NCBI GenBank assembly: GCA_028289605.1
Contig: JANQON010000006.1
Location: forward strand, 62,001 to 126,000
Direction of reading: 5' to 3'
DNA: 64,000 nucleotides
Source: Hyphococcus sp.
GTDB lineage: Bacteria; Pseudomonadota; Alphaproteobacteria; Caulobacterales; Parvularculaceae
The notes under the pieces were generated by a model. It was not told the origin of the DNA, ran no database searches, and worked only from the letters and a program-made list of their open reading frames with translations. Positions 37,403 to 45,563 of this stretch are shown one piece after another (the stretch's first letter is position 1; each line of letters opens with the position of its first letter). A program made the position numbers and the translations under genes.

Positions 37403-38749
37403 ATGACGGCGGCGACAACAAACAACACAAGCGGACCTCAAGCGACGCCTGCGAAATGGTCTTCGCAGTTCGCGTTTTTAATGGCCGCTGTAGGCGCGGC
37501 GGTTGGACTTGGCAATCTTTGGCGCTTTCCCTTTCAGGTCGGCCAGAACGGCGGCTCCGCGTTTGTCTTTATCTATCTTCTTTGCATCGTTCTCATCGCC
37601 ACGCCGATCCTGATCGCAGAAGTCAGCGTCGGGCGGCGCAAACGGCTGTCCGTGGTCGGCTCGTTTCGCGAACTCGCGAAAGATGTCGGCGCAACGCCCT
37701 GGTGGGGCGTCATCGGCTTCGTCGCCATCGCCGCCGACCTGTTGGTGTTGTCGACCTATAGCGCCATCGCCGGCCAGATCATGTCGTTTTCAGCGATGAG
37801 TTTTATGGGCGTGTTCGCCAACGGAACCGCCGACGCCGGCCTGCCGCTGTTCAGCGGCCCGGTCCTGCCCGCCGTCTGGTTCTCGCTCTTTCTCGGGATC
37901 ACCATGATCGTCGTCGCGGCCGGCCTTCGCGCCGGCGTTGAACGCATGGTGACCATCCTGATGCCGCTCTTTTTCGTACTGCTGGCCGGGCTCAGCGTTT
38001 ACGCGTTGACGTCGGGCGCGGCGGAGGAAGCTCTCGCCTATCTTTTTGCACCGCGTTTTTCGGAGTTGTCGGGCCAGGTCTTTCTTGCCGCCATGGGACA
38101 GGCTTTCTATTCGGTCGCCGTCGGCGCCGGCGCCATGGTGACCTACGGCGCCTATCTCGACCGAAAGGAGAGCATCGCCGCGAACGCCGGCCTGATCGCC
38201 GGCGCGGACACGATTGTCGCGATAGTTGCCGGACTGATGATTTTCCCGATTGTCTTTGCGTTCGGGCTTAACCCGGGCGCGGGCATGGGACTTATCTTTG
38301 AAGCCCTGCCCAAAACCTTCGCCGGCATGCCGGCGGGTTCGGTCATCGGCGGGCTGTTCTTTTTCCTGGCGTTCATCGCCGCGCTGACATCGTCGATTGC
38401 GATGCTCCTCATCCCCGCCGTGTTCTTTGAAGAATGGCTCGGCTGGAGCCGGCTGAAGACGGTCCTCTTGCTCGGCGGCGGCGCCTGGCTCCTCGGCATG
38501 GTGGGTCTAAACGTCGACCATATGGCCGAAGCCATCGATTTTCTCGCAGGCAACGTGTTCCTGCCGGTCGCCGGCGGCCTCGGCGCCGTCTTTGTGGGAT
38601 GGGTCGTGCCGCGCGCGATCATGCGCGATGAGTTGAGCGATGCGTCAGACGGCGTCTTCAGGCTGTGGCGATTTCTGGTGCGTTGGCTTTGCCCGGCGGC
38701 TGTGGGCGCAATTCTCGTCTTCGGTCTGATTGCGTCGGCCGGGCAATAG
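37403..38749 (+). CDS. Sodium-dependent transporter, NSS/SNF family
   Basis: A 448-residue transporter of the LeuT/MhsT fold, about eleven helices. The NSS signature AAVGAAVGLGNLWRFPFQVG is at the N-terminus, with the unwound TM1 region conserved, and TM6-TM8 features such as AMGQAFYSVAVGAGAMVTYG follow. Substrates of this family are mostly amino acids; the nearby amino acid catabolism genes fit but do not prove it. It lies 125 bases downstream of the ligase gene. Confidence 0.88.
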   Translation: MTAATTNNTSGPQATPAKWSSQFAFLMAAVGAAVGLGNLWRFPFQVGQNGGSAFVFIYLLCIVLIATPILIAEVSVGRRKRLSVVGSFRELAKDVGATPWWGVIGFVAIAADLLVLSTYSAIAGQIMSFSAMSFMGVFANGTADAGLPLFSGPVLPAVWFSLFLGITMIVVAAGLRAGVERMVTILMPLFFVLLAGLSVYALTSGAAEEALAYLFAPRFSELSGQVFLAAMGQAFYSVAVGAGAMVTYGAYLDRKESIAANAGLIAGADTIVAIVAGLMIFPIVFAFGLNPGAGMGLIFEALPKTFAGMPAGSVIGGLFFFLAFIAALTSSIAMLLIPAVFFEEWLGWSRLKTVLLLGGGAWLLGMVGLNVDHMAEAIDFLAGNVFLPVAGGLGAVFVGWVVPRAIMRDELSDASDGVFRLWRFLVRWLCPAAVGAILVFGLIASAGQ

Positions 38750-38762
38750 GCCGAGACCGGTT

Positions 38763-39650
38763 TCAGGCGCAGCGGGCGCGTTCGGCGTATTCCGCCGGAA
38801 CATCGAAACCGTGGCGGCGGACCGCTTCGATGTCTTCCGGGTCGAACGAAGCCGGATCGACATCGAGAAACCGCCGATAGGACGCCGGCAGGCGGGCGAG
38901 CTTCGCCAGGTCTTTCGCCGCCGCCATTTCACCGCCGAAGAAGTCAATGTAGCGTTTAGCGAACGCCAGCGGTTCGCTCACAAAGTCATCATAGCGGGCG
39001 AAGAAAAACCGCTCAGGCCCCAACGCATCGCCCAATTCGGTTACTTCGTCATTCAGACGCACCCAGAATTTCAGCGCCGCCCGCGGTGACGCGTCGCTCT
39101 TCGGGTCAAGCCCGAACAGCGGGCCCCAATTGTGAAACATCTGTTGATTGTCGCTCAACGCCATGTCGAGGCCGTGCCGGGCGACATGCACATACTGCAT
39201 ATCGGGGAAATGCGCCGACAGGGGCTTCAAAAAAATCGAAGCGTTCGGCTCCTTGAAGCAATCCGCTTTCCCGCGCTTGCGGCGGGGCGCATTCAAAAAC
39301 CGGGCAAGGCGCGCAGCCGGCCATTTGCCGCGCCCCGCTCCTAGATGGTTGTTGGCCTTGACAGCTCCTTCAATCGTCCGTGTTAAGAGGAACGGCGCAT
39401 CGAGGGGCGACGGCGGCGTTGCGCCCAGACCTGCTTCGAGCAATCGCAGTTCCGCCGCCATTTCAGTGACGTTTCGATTGAGCGCGCCAAAACGTCCCGG
39501 ACGCTTGAACAGATAGGTGAACCAGAGATTGTCGAGCGCGTGATTGAGATCGCCGTCAAGAGAACGTCCGGCCTCGCGCGCAGCGTCGGCGAACAGCCGC
39601 GTCCCGCTGCCGCCAACCCCGCCGATCACCAAAAGCCTGCGCTCGCTCAT
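38763..39650 (-). CDS. Sulfotransferase family protein
   Basis: A 295-residue protein with the 5'-phosphosulfate-binding loop at its start (LLVIGGVGGSGTRLFADAAR) and a later 3'-phosphate region (VHVARHGLDMALSDNQQM), as in PAPS-dependent sulfotransferases. I start it at the ATG at 39650; nine residues before it are not conserved. It converges on the NSS gene with 13 bases between. The acceptor is unknown. Confidence 0.75.
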   Translation of the reverse strand: MSERRLLVIGGVGGSGTRLFADAAREAGRSLDGDLNHALDNLWFTYLFKRPGRFGALNRNVTEMAAELRLLEAGLGATPPSPLDAPFLLTRTIEGAVKANNHLGAGRGKWPAARLARFLNAPRRKRGKADCFKEPNASIFLKPLSAHFPDMQYVHVARHGLDMALSDNQQMFHNWGPLFGLDPKSDASPRAALKFWVRLNDEVTELGDALGPERFFFARYDDFVSEPLAFAKRYIDFFGGEMAAAKDLAKLARLPASYRRFLDVDPASFDPEDIEAVRRHGFDVPAEYAERARCA

Positions 39651-39772
39651 GCCGTAGTCCCTGCAAATGCAGGCCAAAGGTCAGCGCATTCGCTTAACAA
39701 AGCGTTGCGCGAGCATGCTTAGATTAATCCATCAGCGGATTTGACAGCCCATCCTTCGAGACGCGCAAATTC

Positions 39773-39838
39773 CTTCATCCTGAGGAGGCCGATAGGCCGT
39801 CATGAAGGACGAAGGAATTTGCGCTCCTCAGGATGAAG
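39773..39838. repeat. Palindromic repeat, family B, copy 1
   Basis: Ends CTTCATCCTGAGGAG and CTCCTCAGGATGAAG, with an inner GGCCGATAGGCC palindrome. Nearly the same 66-68 base unit occurs at 44571-44638 in the opposite orientation. The gap 39651-39885 holds no gene. Confidence 0.9.
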
Positions 39839-39885
39839 ATGAGAGGAACCTAATTCACTTCGCGATCGTCGATTCGGCGCAAATC

Positions 39886-41064
39886 CTACTGAAACGCCTG
39901 AATTCCCGTCATCGCGCGGCCGAGGATCAGTGCGTGAATGTCGTGGGTGCCCTCATAGGTGTTGACGGTTTCAAGGTTCGCCGCGTGACGCATGACGTGG
40001 TATTCGTCCGAAATCCCGTTGCCGCCGTGAATGTCGCGGGCGACCCGCGCGATATCGAGCGCCTTGCCGCAGTTGTTGCGCTTCATCAGTGAAATCGCTT
40101 CCGGCACATAGGCGCCTGTATCAAGAAGGCGCCCGAGCTGCAGCGATCCTTGCAGGCCGAGGGCGATCTCGGTTTGCATATCGGCGAGTTTTTTCTGAAC
40201 GAGCTGCGTGCCGGCAATGGGCTTGCCGAAAACGATCCGCTCCATGGCGTAATCGTGCGCCGCGCGCCAACAGAATTCCGCCGCGCCCATGGCGCCCCAG
40301 GATATGCCGTAGCGGGCTTTGTTGAGGCAGGAGAACGGCCCGCGCAGGCCTCGCACATTCGGTAAGAGATTCTCTTCCGGAACGACCGCGTCGTCGAGGG
40401 CGATTTCGCCAGTGACGGAGGCGCGCAGGCTGAGCTTGCCGTCAATCTTCGGCGTTTCGAAACCGTCCACGTCGCGATCGACGATAAACCCGCGAATGTC
40501 GCCGTCGAGCTTCGCCCAGACGACGGCGAGATCGCTAATCGGCGAATTCGTGATCCACATTTTCGAGCCGTTGAGCTTGTAGCCGTCCGACACCTTCTCA
40601 GCCTTGGTGCGCATGGCGCCGGGGTCCGATCCGCCGTCGCTTTCGGTGAGGCCGAAACAGCCGACCCATTCGCCGCTCGCGAGCTTGGGCAGGTATTTTT
40701 TCTTCTGTTCTTCGGAGCCGAACGCCTCAATCGGATACATAACCAGCGACGACTGCACCGACATCGCCGAACGATACCCGCTGTCGACGCGCTCGACCTC
40801 GCGGGCGATGAGCCCGTACGCCACATGGCTGGCGCCGCCGCCGCCATATTCCTCCGCAACCGTAGCGCCCAGAAGTCCCTGCTCGCCCAGTTCGTTCATG
40901 ATCTCGCGGTCAAAACGCTCTTCGCGGTTCGCCAGTAAAATGCGCGGCATCAGCTTATCCTGGGCGTAGCCGCGGGCCGCATCGCGCACCAGGCGCTCCT
41001 CGTCGGTGAGCTGGCTGTCCAGCGATAAGGGATCGGTCCAGTCGAAGGTTACTTTGTCGGTCAT
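39886..41064 (-). CDS. gcdH: Glutaryl-CoA dehydrogenase
   Basis: FAD-dependent dehydrogenase/decarboxylase that turns glutaryl-CoA into crotonyl-CoA in lysine and tryptophan breakdown. The 392-residue protein has acyl-CoA dehydrogenase signatures ([18 protein letters not shown]) and the strongly glutaryl-type stretch [20 protein letters not shown]. The catalytic base is E371 in [16 protein letters not shown], followed by [10 protein letters not shown]. It lies with thiolase and branched-chain amino acid dehydrogenase genes on the same strand. Confidence 0.93.
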   Translation of the reverse strand: MTDKVTFDWTDPLSLDSQLTDEERLVRDAARGYAQDKLMPRILLANREERFDREIMNELGEQGLLGATVAEEYGGGGASHVAYGLIAREVERVDSGYRSAMSVQSSLVMYPIEAFGSEEQKKKYLPKLASGEWVGCFGLTESDGGSDPGAMRTKAEKVSDGYKLNGSKMWITNSPISDLAVVWAKLDGDIRGFIVDRDVDGFETPKIDGKLSLRASVTGEIALDDAVVPEENLLPNVRGLRGPFSCLNKARYGISWGAMGAAEFCWRAAHDYAMERIVFGKPIAGTQLVQKKLADMQTEIALGLQGSLQLGRLLDTGAYVPEAISLMKRNNCGKALDIARVARDIHGGNGISDEYHVMRHAANLETVNTYEGTHDIHALILGRAMTGIQAFQ

Positions 41065-41079
41065 GTCATCGCCTTCAGG

Positions 41080-41502
41080 CTATATCCTCTTGATCGTTTC
41101 TTCATGGCCGCGCCCTTCGAAAAACGCATCGAGCGCGCGGTTAAAAATCTCATTCTCGTCAACAGCGCGCGCGAACAACGTCAGCGACGCGTGAAACTTC
41201 AGATCGTCCGGCCATCCGAAAATCTCATGGGCCGTTAGCGCCTGATGTTCAAGCGTCGCGGCGACGCATTCGCGCAACCGCGGCCCTAATACCTCGTGGG
41301 CCGCATAGTCCCGGGCCTCGGCGAGCGAGGCCAGCGCAAATCGCTGGGACGTCGCGCTTTTGCCGAGCCCCTCAATCTGCGGAAAGACGTACCACATCCA
41401 GTGTGACGCCTTCCGGCCGGACCGCAGCTCCGCCAGGGCCTGCGGATAGTTGCGATCCTGGGCGGCGATGAAGTGTTCGAATGAACTCGTTTCTGCAGAC
41501 AT
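41080..41502 (-). CDS. DUF1810 family protein
   Basis: A 140-residue soluble protein with the DUF1810 pattern: FEHFIAAQDRNYPQALAELR, SHWMWYVFPQIEGLG, then an HEIFGWPDDLKFHASLTLF region. Function unknown. The ATG at 41502 sits in the outer arm of a family B repeat, so its ribosome site and start lie in repeat sequence. It ends 16 bases before gcdH. Confidence 0.88.
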   Translation of the reverse strand: MSAETSSFEHFIAAQDRNYPQALAELRSGRKASHWMWYVFPQIEGLGKSATSQRFALASLAEARDYAAHEVLGPRLRECVAATLEHQALTAHEIFGWPDDLKFHASLTLFARAVDENEIFNRALDAFFEGRGHEETIKRI

Positions 41503-41620
41503 CCTTCGAGGCTCGCTACGCTCGCACCTCAAGATGAGGATTGAGTCCGCTACAGCTCCATCACAACACGAAAACCTCATCCTGAGGCGCCCGACCGACA
41601 GGTCGGGCCTCGAAGGATGT
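41499..41620. repeat. Palindromic repeat, family B, copy 2 (divergent form)
   Basis: Outer arms ACATCCTTCGAGG (41499-41511) and CCTCGAAGGATGT (41608-41620) are perfect inverted copies. Inside are CCTCATCCTGAGG and CCGACCGACAGGTCGG hairpins. The left arm overlaps the first codon of the DUF1810 gene. Confidence 0.85.
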
Positions 41621-41632
41621 GCGGCAAACTCC

Positions 41633-42820
41633 CTACATCAGCTCCAGCGCCACGCTCGTCGCTTCGCCGCCGCCGATGCACAGCGATGCAACGCCCTTCG
41701 TGCCGCCGGTCGCTTTCAGGGCGCCGATCAGCGTACAAATGATCCGGGCGCCGGACGCGCCGATCGGGTGGCCAAGAGCGATGGCGCCGCCGTGGATGTT
41801 GACCTTTTCGGCGGGCAGCTTGTGTTCGCGCATGGCCGCGAGCGGCACCACGGAAAACGCTTCGTTGATCTCAAACAGATCCACCTCGCCCGCAGACCAG
41901 CCGGCTTTTTCCAGCACAGTTGCGATCGACGCGACCGGCGCGGTGGTAAACCATTCCGGCTCCTGAGCGTGGGTCGAGTGCGCCAGGATCCGCGCCACGA
42001 CATTGGCGCCCTTTTTATCCGCCATCGACTGGCGCATCAGCACCATCGCCGCGGCGCCGTCTGAAATCGCCGAGGCGTTGCCCGCCGTGACGGTGCCGTC
42101 TTTTTCAAAGGCGGCGCGCAGGTTCGGGATTTTCGCCGCGTCAACGAGGCCCGGCTTTTCATCGTCGCAAACAACAACCGTGTTTTTGCGGCCCTTGACT
42201 TCGACTTTGACGATTTCGTCCGCAAAGGAACCGTTTTTTATCGCTTCCTGGGCGCGCGTGACTGAGCGCATGGAGTATTCGTCCTGGTCCTCGCGGGAGA
42301 ACTGCCATTCGCGGGCGCATTTTTCAGCAAAGACGCCCATGGCCTTGCCGCGGTCGTAGGCGTCTTCGAGACCGTCGACCGCCATGTGGTCCTGGACCAC
42401 GCCCTGCCCGTATTTGATGCCGGTGCGGCCCGTGGGCAGCAGATGCGGCGCGCGGGTCATCGATTCCATGCCGCCCGCGACGACGATGTCGCTGGCCCCG
42501 GCGAGGATCGCGTCATGGCCCTGCATCACGGTTTTCATACCGGAGCCGCACATCTTGTTGACGGTGGTGCAAGCAGCCTTGATCGGCAGGCCGGCGCCCA
42601 ACGCCGCCTGGCGCGCCGGCGCCTGGCCGATGCCGGCCGGCAAGACGCAGCCCATCAGCACCTCGTCGATATCGTCTTTCGCAACGCCGCCCCGCTCCAG
42701 GGCTGCCTCGATCGACTTGGCGCCTAATTCGGGCGCGGGCACGCCGGTAAAGGCGCCCAGAAAATTGCCGATAGGCGTCCGGGCGGCGCCGGCGATGACG
42801 ATGGGATCTTGTTGGCTCAT
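41633..42820 (-). CDS. Acetyl-CoA acetyltransferase (thiolase)
   Basis: Thiolase of 395 residues that interconverts two acetyl-CoA and acetoacetyl-CoA. The acylated Cys is C91 in TTVNKMCGSGMK; the second pair of catalytic residues lies in NIHGGAIALGHPIGASG and SLCIGGGEATS. It may act in amino acid or short-chain acyl-CoA breakdown with GcdH, or supply acetoacetyl-CoA for storage polymer. Twelve bases downstream of the dehydrogenase gene, so likely co-transcribed. Confidence 0.93.
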   Translation of the reverse strand: MSQQDPIVIAGAARTPIGNFLGAFTGVPAPELGAKSIEAALERGGVAKDDIDEVLMGCVLPAGIGQAPARQAALGAGLPIKAACTTVNKMCGSGMKTVMQGHDAILAGASDIVVAGGMESMTRAPHLLPTGRTGIKYGQGVVQDHMAVDGLEDAYDRGKAMGVFAEKCAREWQFSREDQDEYSMRSVTRAQEAIKNGSFADEIVKVEVKGRKNTVVVCDDEKPGLVDAAKIPNLRAAFEKDGTVTAGNASAISDGAAAMVLMRQSMADKKGANVVARILAHSTHAQEPEWFTTAPVASIATVLEKAGWSAGEVDLFEINEAFSVVPLAAMREHKLPAEKVNIHGGAIALGHPIGASGARIICTLIGALKATGGTKGVASLCIGGGEATSVALELM

Positions 42821-42832
42821 TTACGTGCTCCT

Positions 42833-43882
42833 TCAAGCGGCGTCGCGGCCGCGCGCGATAACTTCAAGCGCCATGGCGTCGGCGATTTCGCCGGTCGGCT
42901 TGCCTGTTTCATCCGCGCGCCGGAAAATCTCGGTCAATGTATCACCGATCAGGTCGATGCGGCGGGTCATTTCCTGCTTGGTCCAATCGCCTAGGATCTC
43001 AAGACCGACGCTGATGACGCCCGCCGCGTTGATAACATAATCGGGCGCGTAAAGAACGCCGCGCTCCTTCAGCGCCAGATCCATGTCCGGCGTCGCAAGC
43101 TGGTTATTCGCCGCGCCGGCGATGATTTTCGCCTTGAGACCGCCAATGCTGCCGGCGTTGATCGATCCGCCGAGAGCGCAAGGAGCGAACACGTCAACGT
43201 CGGCCGCCGCGGCTTCTTCAGGCGCGACCGCTTGCGCGCCGAAACGATCTTGAGCCTCCGCGACCGCATCCTTGTTCACGTCCGCCACGACGAGTTTGCC
43301 CCCCTCCTCGTGGATCAGCCGGGCGAGTTCCATGCCGACAGCGCCGACGCCGAGGATGGACACGCGCACATCCTTCAGGGAATCCGCGCCGAGAACGCGT
43401 CGGGCGCCCGCCTGCATGCCGCGCCAGACCCCGCGCGCGGTGAACGGCGACGGATTCCCGCCGATGCCGTCCTTGCCGATGCCGGCGGCGTATTTGGTCA
43501 CCGTCTGCATGATCTCGATATCACGCTCGGTTACGCCGGAATCTTCAGCCGTGTAGTAAAGTCCGTCGAGGCTGTCGACGGCGCGGGCGAAGGCGCGGAT
43601 CATGTCCGGCGTCTTTTCCGTCTTGGGGTCAGCGAAAATCACCGCTTTGCCGCCGCCGAATGGAATCCCGCCCAGGGCGTTCTTGAAGGTCATGCCGCGG
43701 GAGAGCTTGTTGACGTCTTCCAGGCCGGCTTCAAACGAGGGATAGGCAAAAATGCGCGTGCCGCCGCAGCCGGGGCCTAACGTTGCATCATGAACGGAAA
43801 TAATGGCGTTGAGGTTCGCGTCGTCATCTCTGAAGTGAACAACTTTGCGCCAACCCTCGACCGGCAATTCCCGGTGTTCCAT
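42833..43882 (-). CDS. Branched-chain amino acid dehydrogenase (leucine/valine type)
   Basis: A 349-residue member of the Glu/Leu/Phe/Val dehydrogenase family that deaminates an amino acid with NAD+. The catalytic Lys region reads GGIPFGGGKAVIFADP, the NAD fold has VSILGVGAVGMELARL, and AEDSGVTERDIEIMQTVTKY is typical of leucine dehydrogenases. Substrate among Leu, Val, Ile and Phe cannot be fixed from sequence. Divergent from the Lrp-type gene, with a palindromic site between them. Confidence 0.9.
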   Translation of the reverse strand: MEHRELPVEGWRKVVHFRDDDANLNAIISVHDATLGPGCGGTRIFAYPSFEAGLEDVNKLSRGMTFKNALGGIPFGGGKAVIFADPKTEKTPDMIRAFARAVDSLDGLYYTAEDSGVTERDIEIMQTVTKYAAGIGKDGIGGNPSPFTARGVWRGMQAGARRVLGADSLKDVRVSILGVGAVGMELARLIHEEGGKLVVADVNKDAVAEAQDRFGAQAVAPEEAAAADVDVFAPCALGGSINAGSIGGLKAKIIAGAANNQLATPDMDLALKERGVLYAPDYVINAAGVISVGLEILGDWTKQEMTRRIDLIGDTLTEIFRRADETGKPTGEIADAMALEVIARGRDAA

Positions 43883-44019
43883 AACGCGACGTCCTCCTCG
43901 ATCCCGGGCGCGACTATGCGCCCATTTTCATAAAGCGCTCTTAGCAGCGCTTCGGAATTCGCATATAGCGGATATCGCGAAGCGCTTTCGGTCAAAAGTG
44001 CGGGCTTGGCGCTTGACGC

Positions 44020-44036
44020 TTAGCAGAAAATGCTAA
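44020..44036. promoter_or_regulatory. Probable Lrp-type operator
   Basis: A perfect inverted repeat TTAGCA-GAAAA-TGCTAA in the 183-base divergent gap between the dehydrogenase gene and the Lrp/AsnC gene, 30 bases before the regulator start. AT-rich, about 17 bases long with 6-base arms, as expected for this family. Its position suggests autoregulation and control of the dehydrogenase gene. Confidence 0.7.
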
Positions 44037-44065
44037 ATACTTGCATTATTCTTGGAAAGAGGCCC

Positions 44066-44542
44066 ATGAAGCTCGATCATATCGACCACAAGATCCTGCG
44101 GCATTTGCAGGAAAACGCACGCATCACAAACGCGGAACTCGCCGACCGGGTCGGGCTTTCCCCGACCCCATGTCTGCGGCGGCTGCGGCGGCTCGAAGCG
44201 GACGGCGTCATTAAAGGTTACCATACGGAGATTGATCGCGAGGCGCTGGGCGTGAACGTGACGGTGATCATTCTCGTCAAGCTTGAGCGCGAAGACGACA
44301 AAACCCTGCGCGAGTTTGAAAAAGCGATTAAAGACCGCGACGAAGTGATGGAATGCTACCTCGTTACCGGCAAGTTCGACTACTTCATTCGCGTTGTCGT
44401 GCCGTCACTCGCCACCTACGAAACCTTTCTGTCTGAAACAATGCTCCGTATGCCGAATATCGCGACGGTGGAATCGAGTTTTACGCTTCGGGAAGTGGAG
44501 CGAAAAGTCGTCATGCCGCTGCCGGAGAATGCAGGGCGGTAA
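44066..44542 (+). CDS. Lrp/AsnC family transcriptional regulator
   Basis: A 158-residue regulator. The N-terminal helix-turn-helix reads ILRHLQENARITNAELADRV then GLSPTPCLRRLRRLEADGVI; the C-terminal RAM domain has VMECYLVTGKFDYFIRVVV and is likely to bind an amino acid. GGAAAGAGG before the ATG at 44066 fixes the start. Its neighbour is a divergent amino acid dehydrogenase gene, so it probably controls that pathway, with leucine or a related amino acid as signal. Confidence 0.92.
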   Translation: MKLDHIDHKILRHLQENARITNAELADRVGLSPTPCLRRLRRLEADGVIKGYHTEIDREALGVNVTVIILVKLEREDDKTLREFEKAIKDRDEVMECYLVTGKFDYFIRVVVPSLATYETFLSETMLRMPNIATVESSFTLREVERKVVMPLPENAGR

Positions 44543-44570
44543 AGCCGGTTGTTTTCACAAACAGTCTGAG

Positions 44571-44638
44571 CCTTCATCCTGAGGAGAAATTTCGCCTTCG
44601 TCCTTCGTGACGGCCTATCGGCCTCCTCAGGATGAAGG
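44571..44638. repeat. Palindromic repeat, family B, copy 3
   Basis: Ends CCTTCATCCTGAGGAG and CTCCTCAGGATGAAGG. Reverse-complemented it matches copy 1 almost base for base, including the inner GGCCGATAGGCCGTCA and GAAGGACGAAGG segments. It sits just after the Lrp gene and may end its transcript. Confidence 0.9.
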
Positions 44639-44704
44639 CGAAATTTCGTCTCGGAGGACTGAAGGCTTCACCAAACGGAGCGAGCTTCGAGATATTCTAG
44701 CGAC

Positions 44705-45457
44705 CTACGCCGGCTTCAAAAACAACAGCCGTTCCCGCTCCCGGCGCTCGACCAGATGCGGCACCGGGCCGTCGCGACCGGTGTGATTGCGGAAATCGTC
44801 TGCCGCGCCCGCTTTGTCGCCCGCGTTGAGTTTCGCCAGCACGCCCGTCGACGAAAAACCGCCGAGCCCCTTGTTGTAGGCGAGGGAAACCATGGCGGAG
44901 AATTCGTTCTCATTGGCGCGGACGGTCAGCAGGTCTTTCACGCCCTCCTCGAAAAAGGCGATGTCATCGCGCAGCAGCGCCTCGGCTTCGGATTCGGTGA
45001 TGGATGTGAATGACTCGCCCGGCTGGATCTGATGGCCGTAGCCGATATAGCTGCGCCCGCCTGCCGAATACGGCTCCAGCCTCAGCCCTTCGCTGTCTTT
45101 GATAATCGTCAGGCCCGCGTCGTTGATGGACAGATTGCGGTTCGCCGCAAGACCGCCCGCCGGGGCGTCGGAACCGCCGGCGCTCGCCGCGGCGGACCCG
45201 CTGTTATCCCCACCGGACGCGGCGTCGTCGCCGTTTTCCCCATCCGCGTCGTCAGCTTCGCCCTCCGTCCCGGGCACGGGCTGCGATACGCGCTCGAACA
45301 AGTCGCCAAAAACGCCGCCCGCCGCGGTTTCAACCGCACTGAAACCCCGATCCGCTAAACCGGACGCCCATCCCGGCGCGCCGTACCGATCGCCCGACAT
45401 CCAGCCGAGACCAAAAATGACAATCCACGGCAAAATGTGCCTGAAAATCGCGCTCAT
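44705..45457 (-). CDS. Membrane-anchored lysozyme-like protein (GH24 type)
   Basis: A 250-residue protein: one N-terminal membrane helix (HILPWIVIFGLGWM), a long low-complexity linker rich in Gly, Ala, Asp and Ser (to about residue 105), then a GH24-like domain. That domain has IIKDSEGLRLEPYSAGGRSY with the catalytic Glu and IGYGHQI. Where classical phage lysozymes have an Asp and a Thr after this Glu, it has Ser/Ala and Tyr, so activity may differ. It is probably held in the inner membrane facing the wall. No phage genes are near. Confidence 0.82.
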   Translation of the reverse strand: MSAIFRHILPWIVIFGLGWMSGDRYGAPGWASGLADRGFSAVETAAGGVFGDLFERVSQPVPGTEGEADDADGENGDDAASGGDNSGSAAASAGGSDAPAGGLAANRNLSINDAGLTIIKDSEGLRLEPYSAGGRSYIGYGHQIQPGESFTSITESEAEALLRDDIAFFEEGVKDLLTVRANENEFSAMVSLAYNKGLGGFSSTGVLAKLNAGDKAGAADDFRNHTGRDGPVPHLVERRERERLLFLKPA

Positions 45458-45563
45458 GCCCCTCACCACCAATACTGTTACGCCCCAGGCGGCGGAGGAT
45501 ATTCTTGCGAATTCGTTTCCACAACCGCCTTGTGGAAAATCTGCACATTACATTTTCTGGAAG

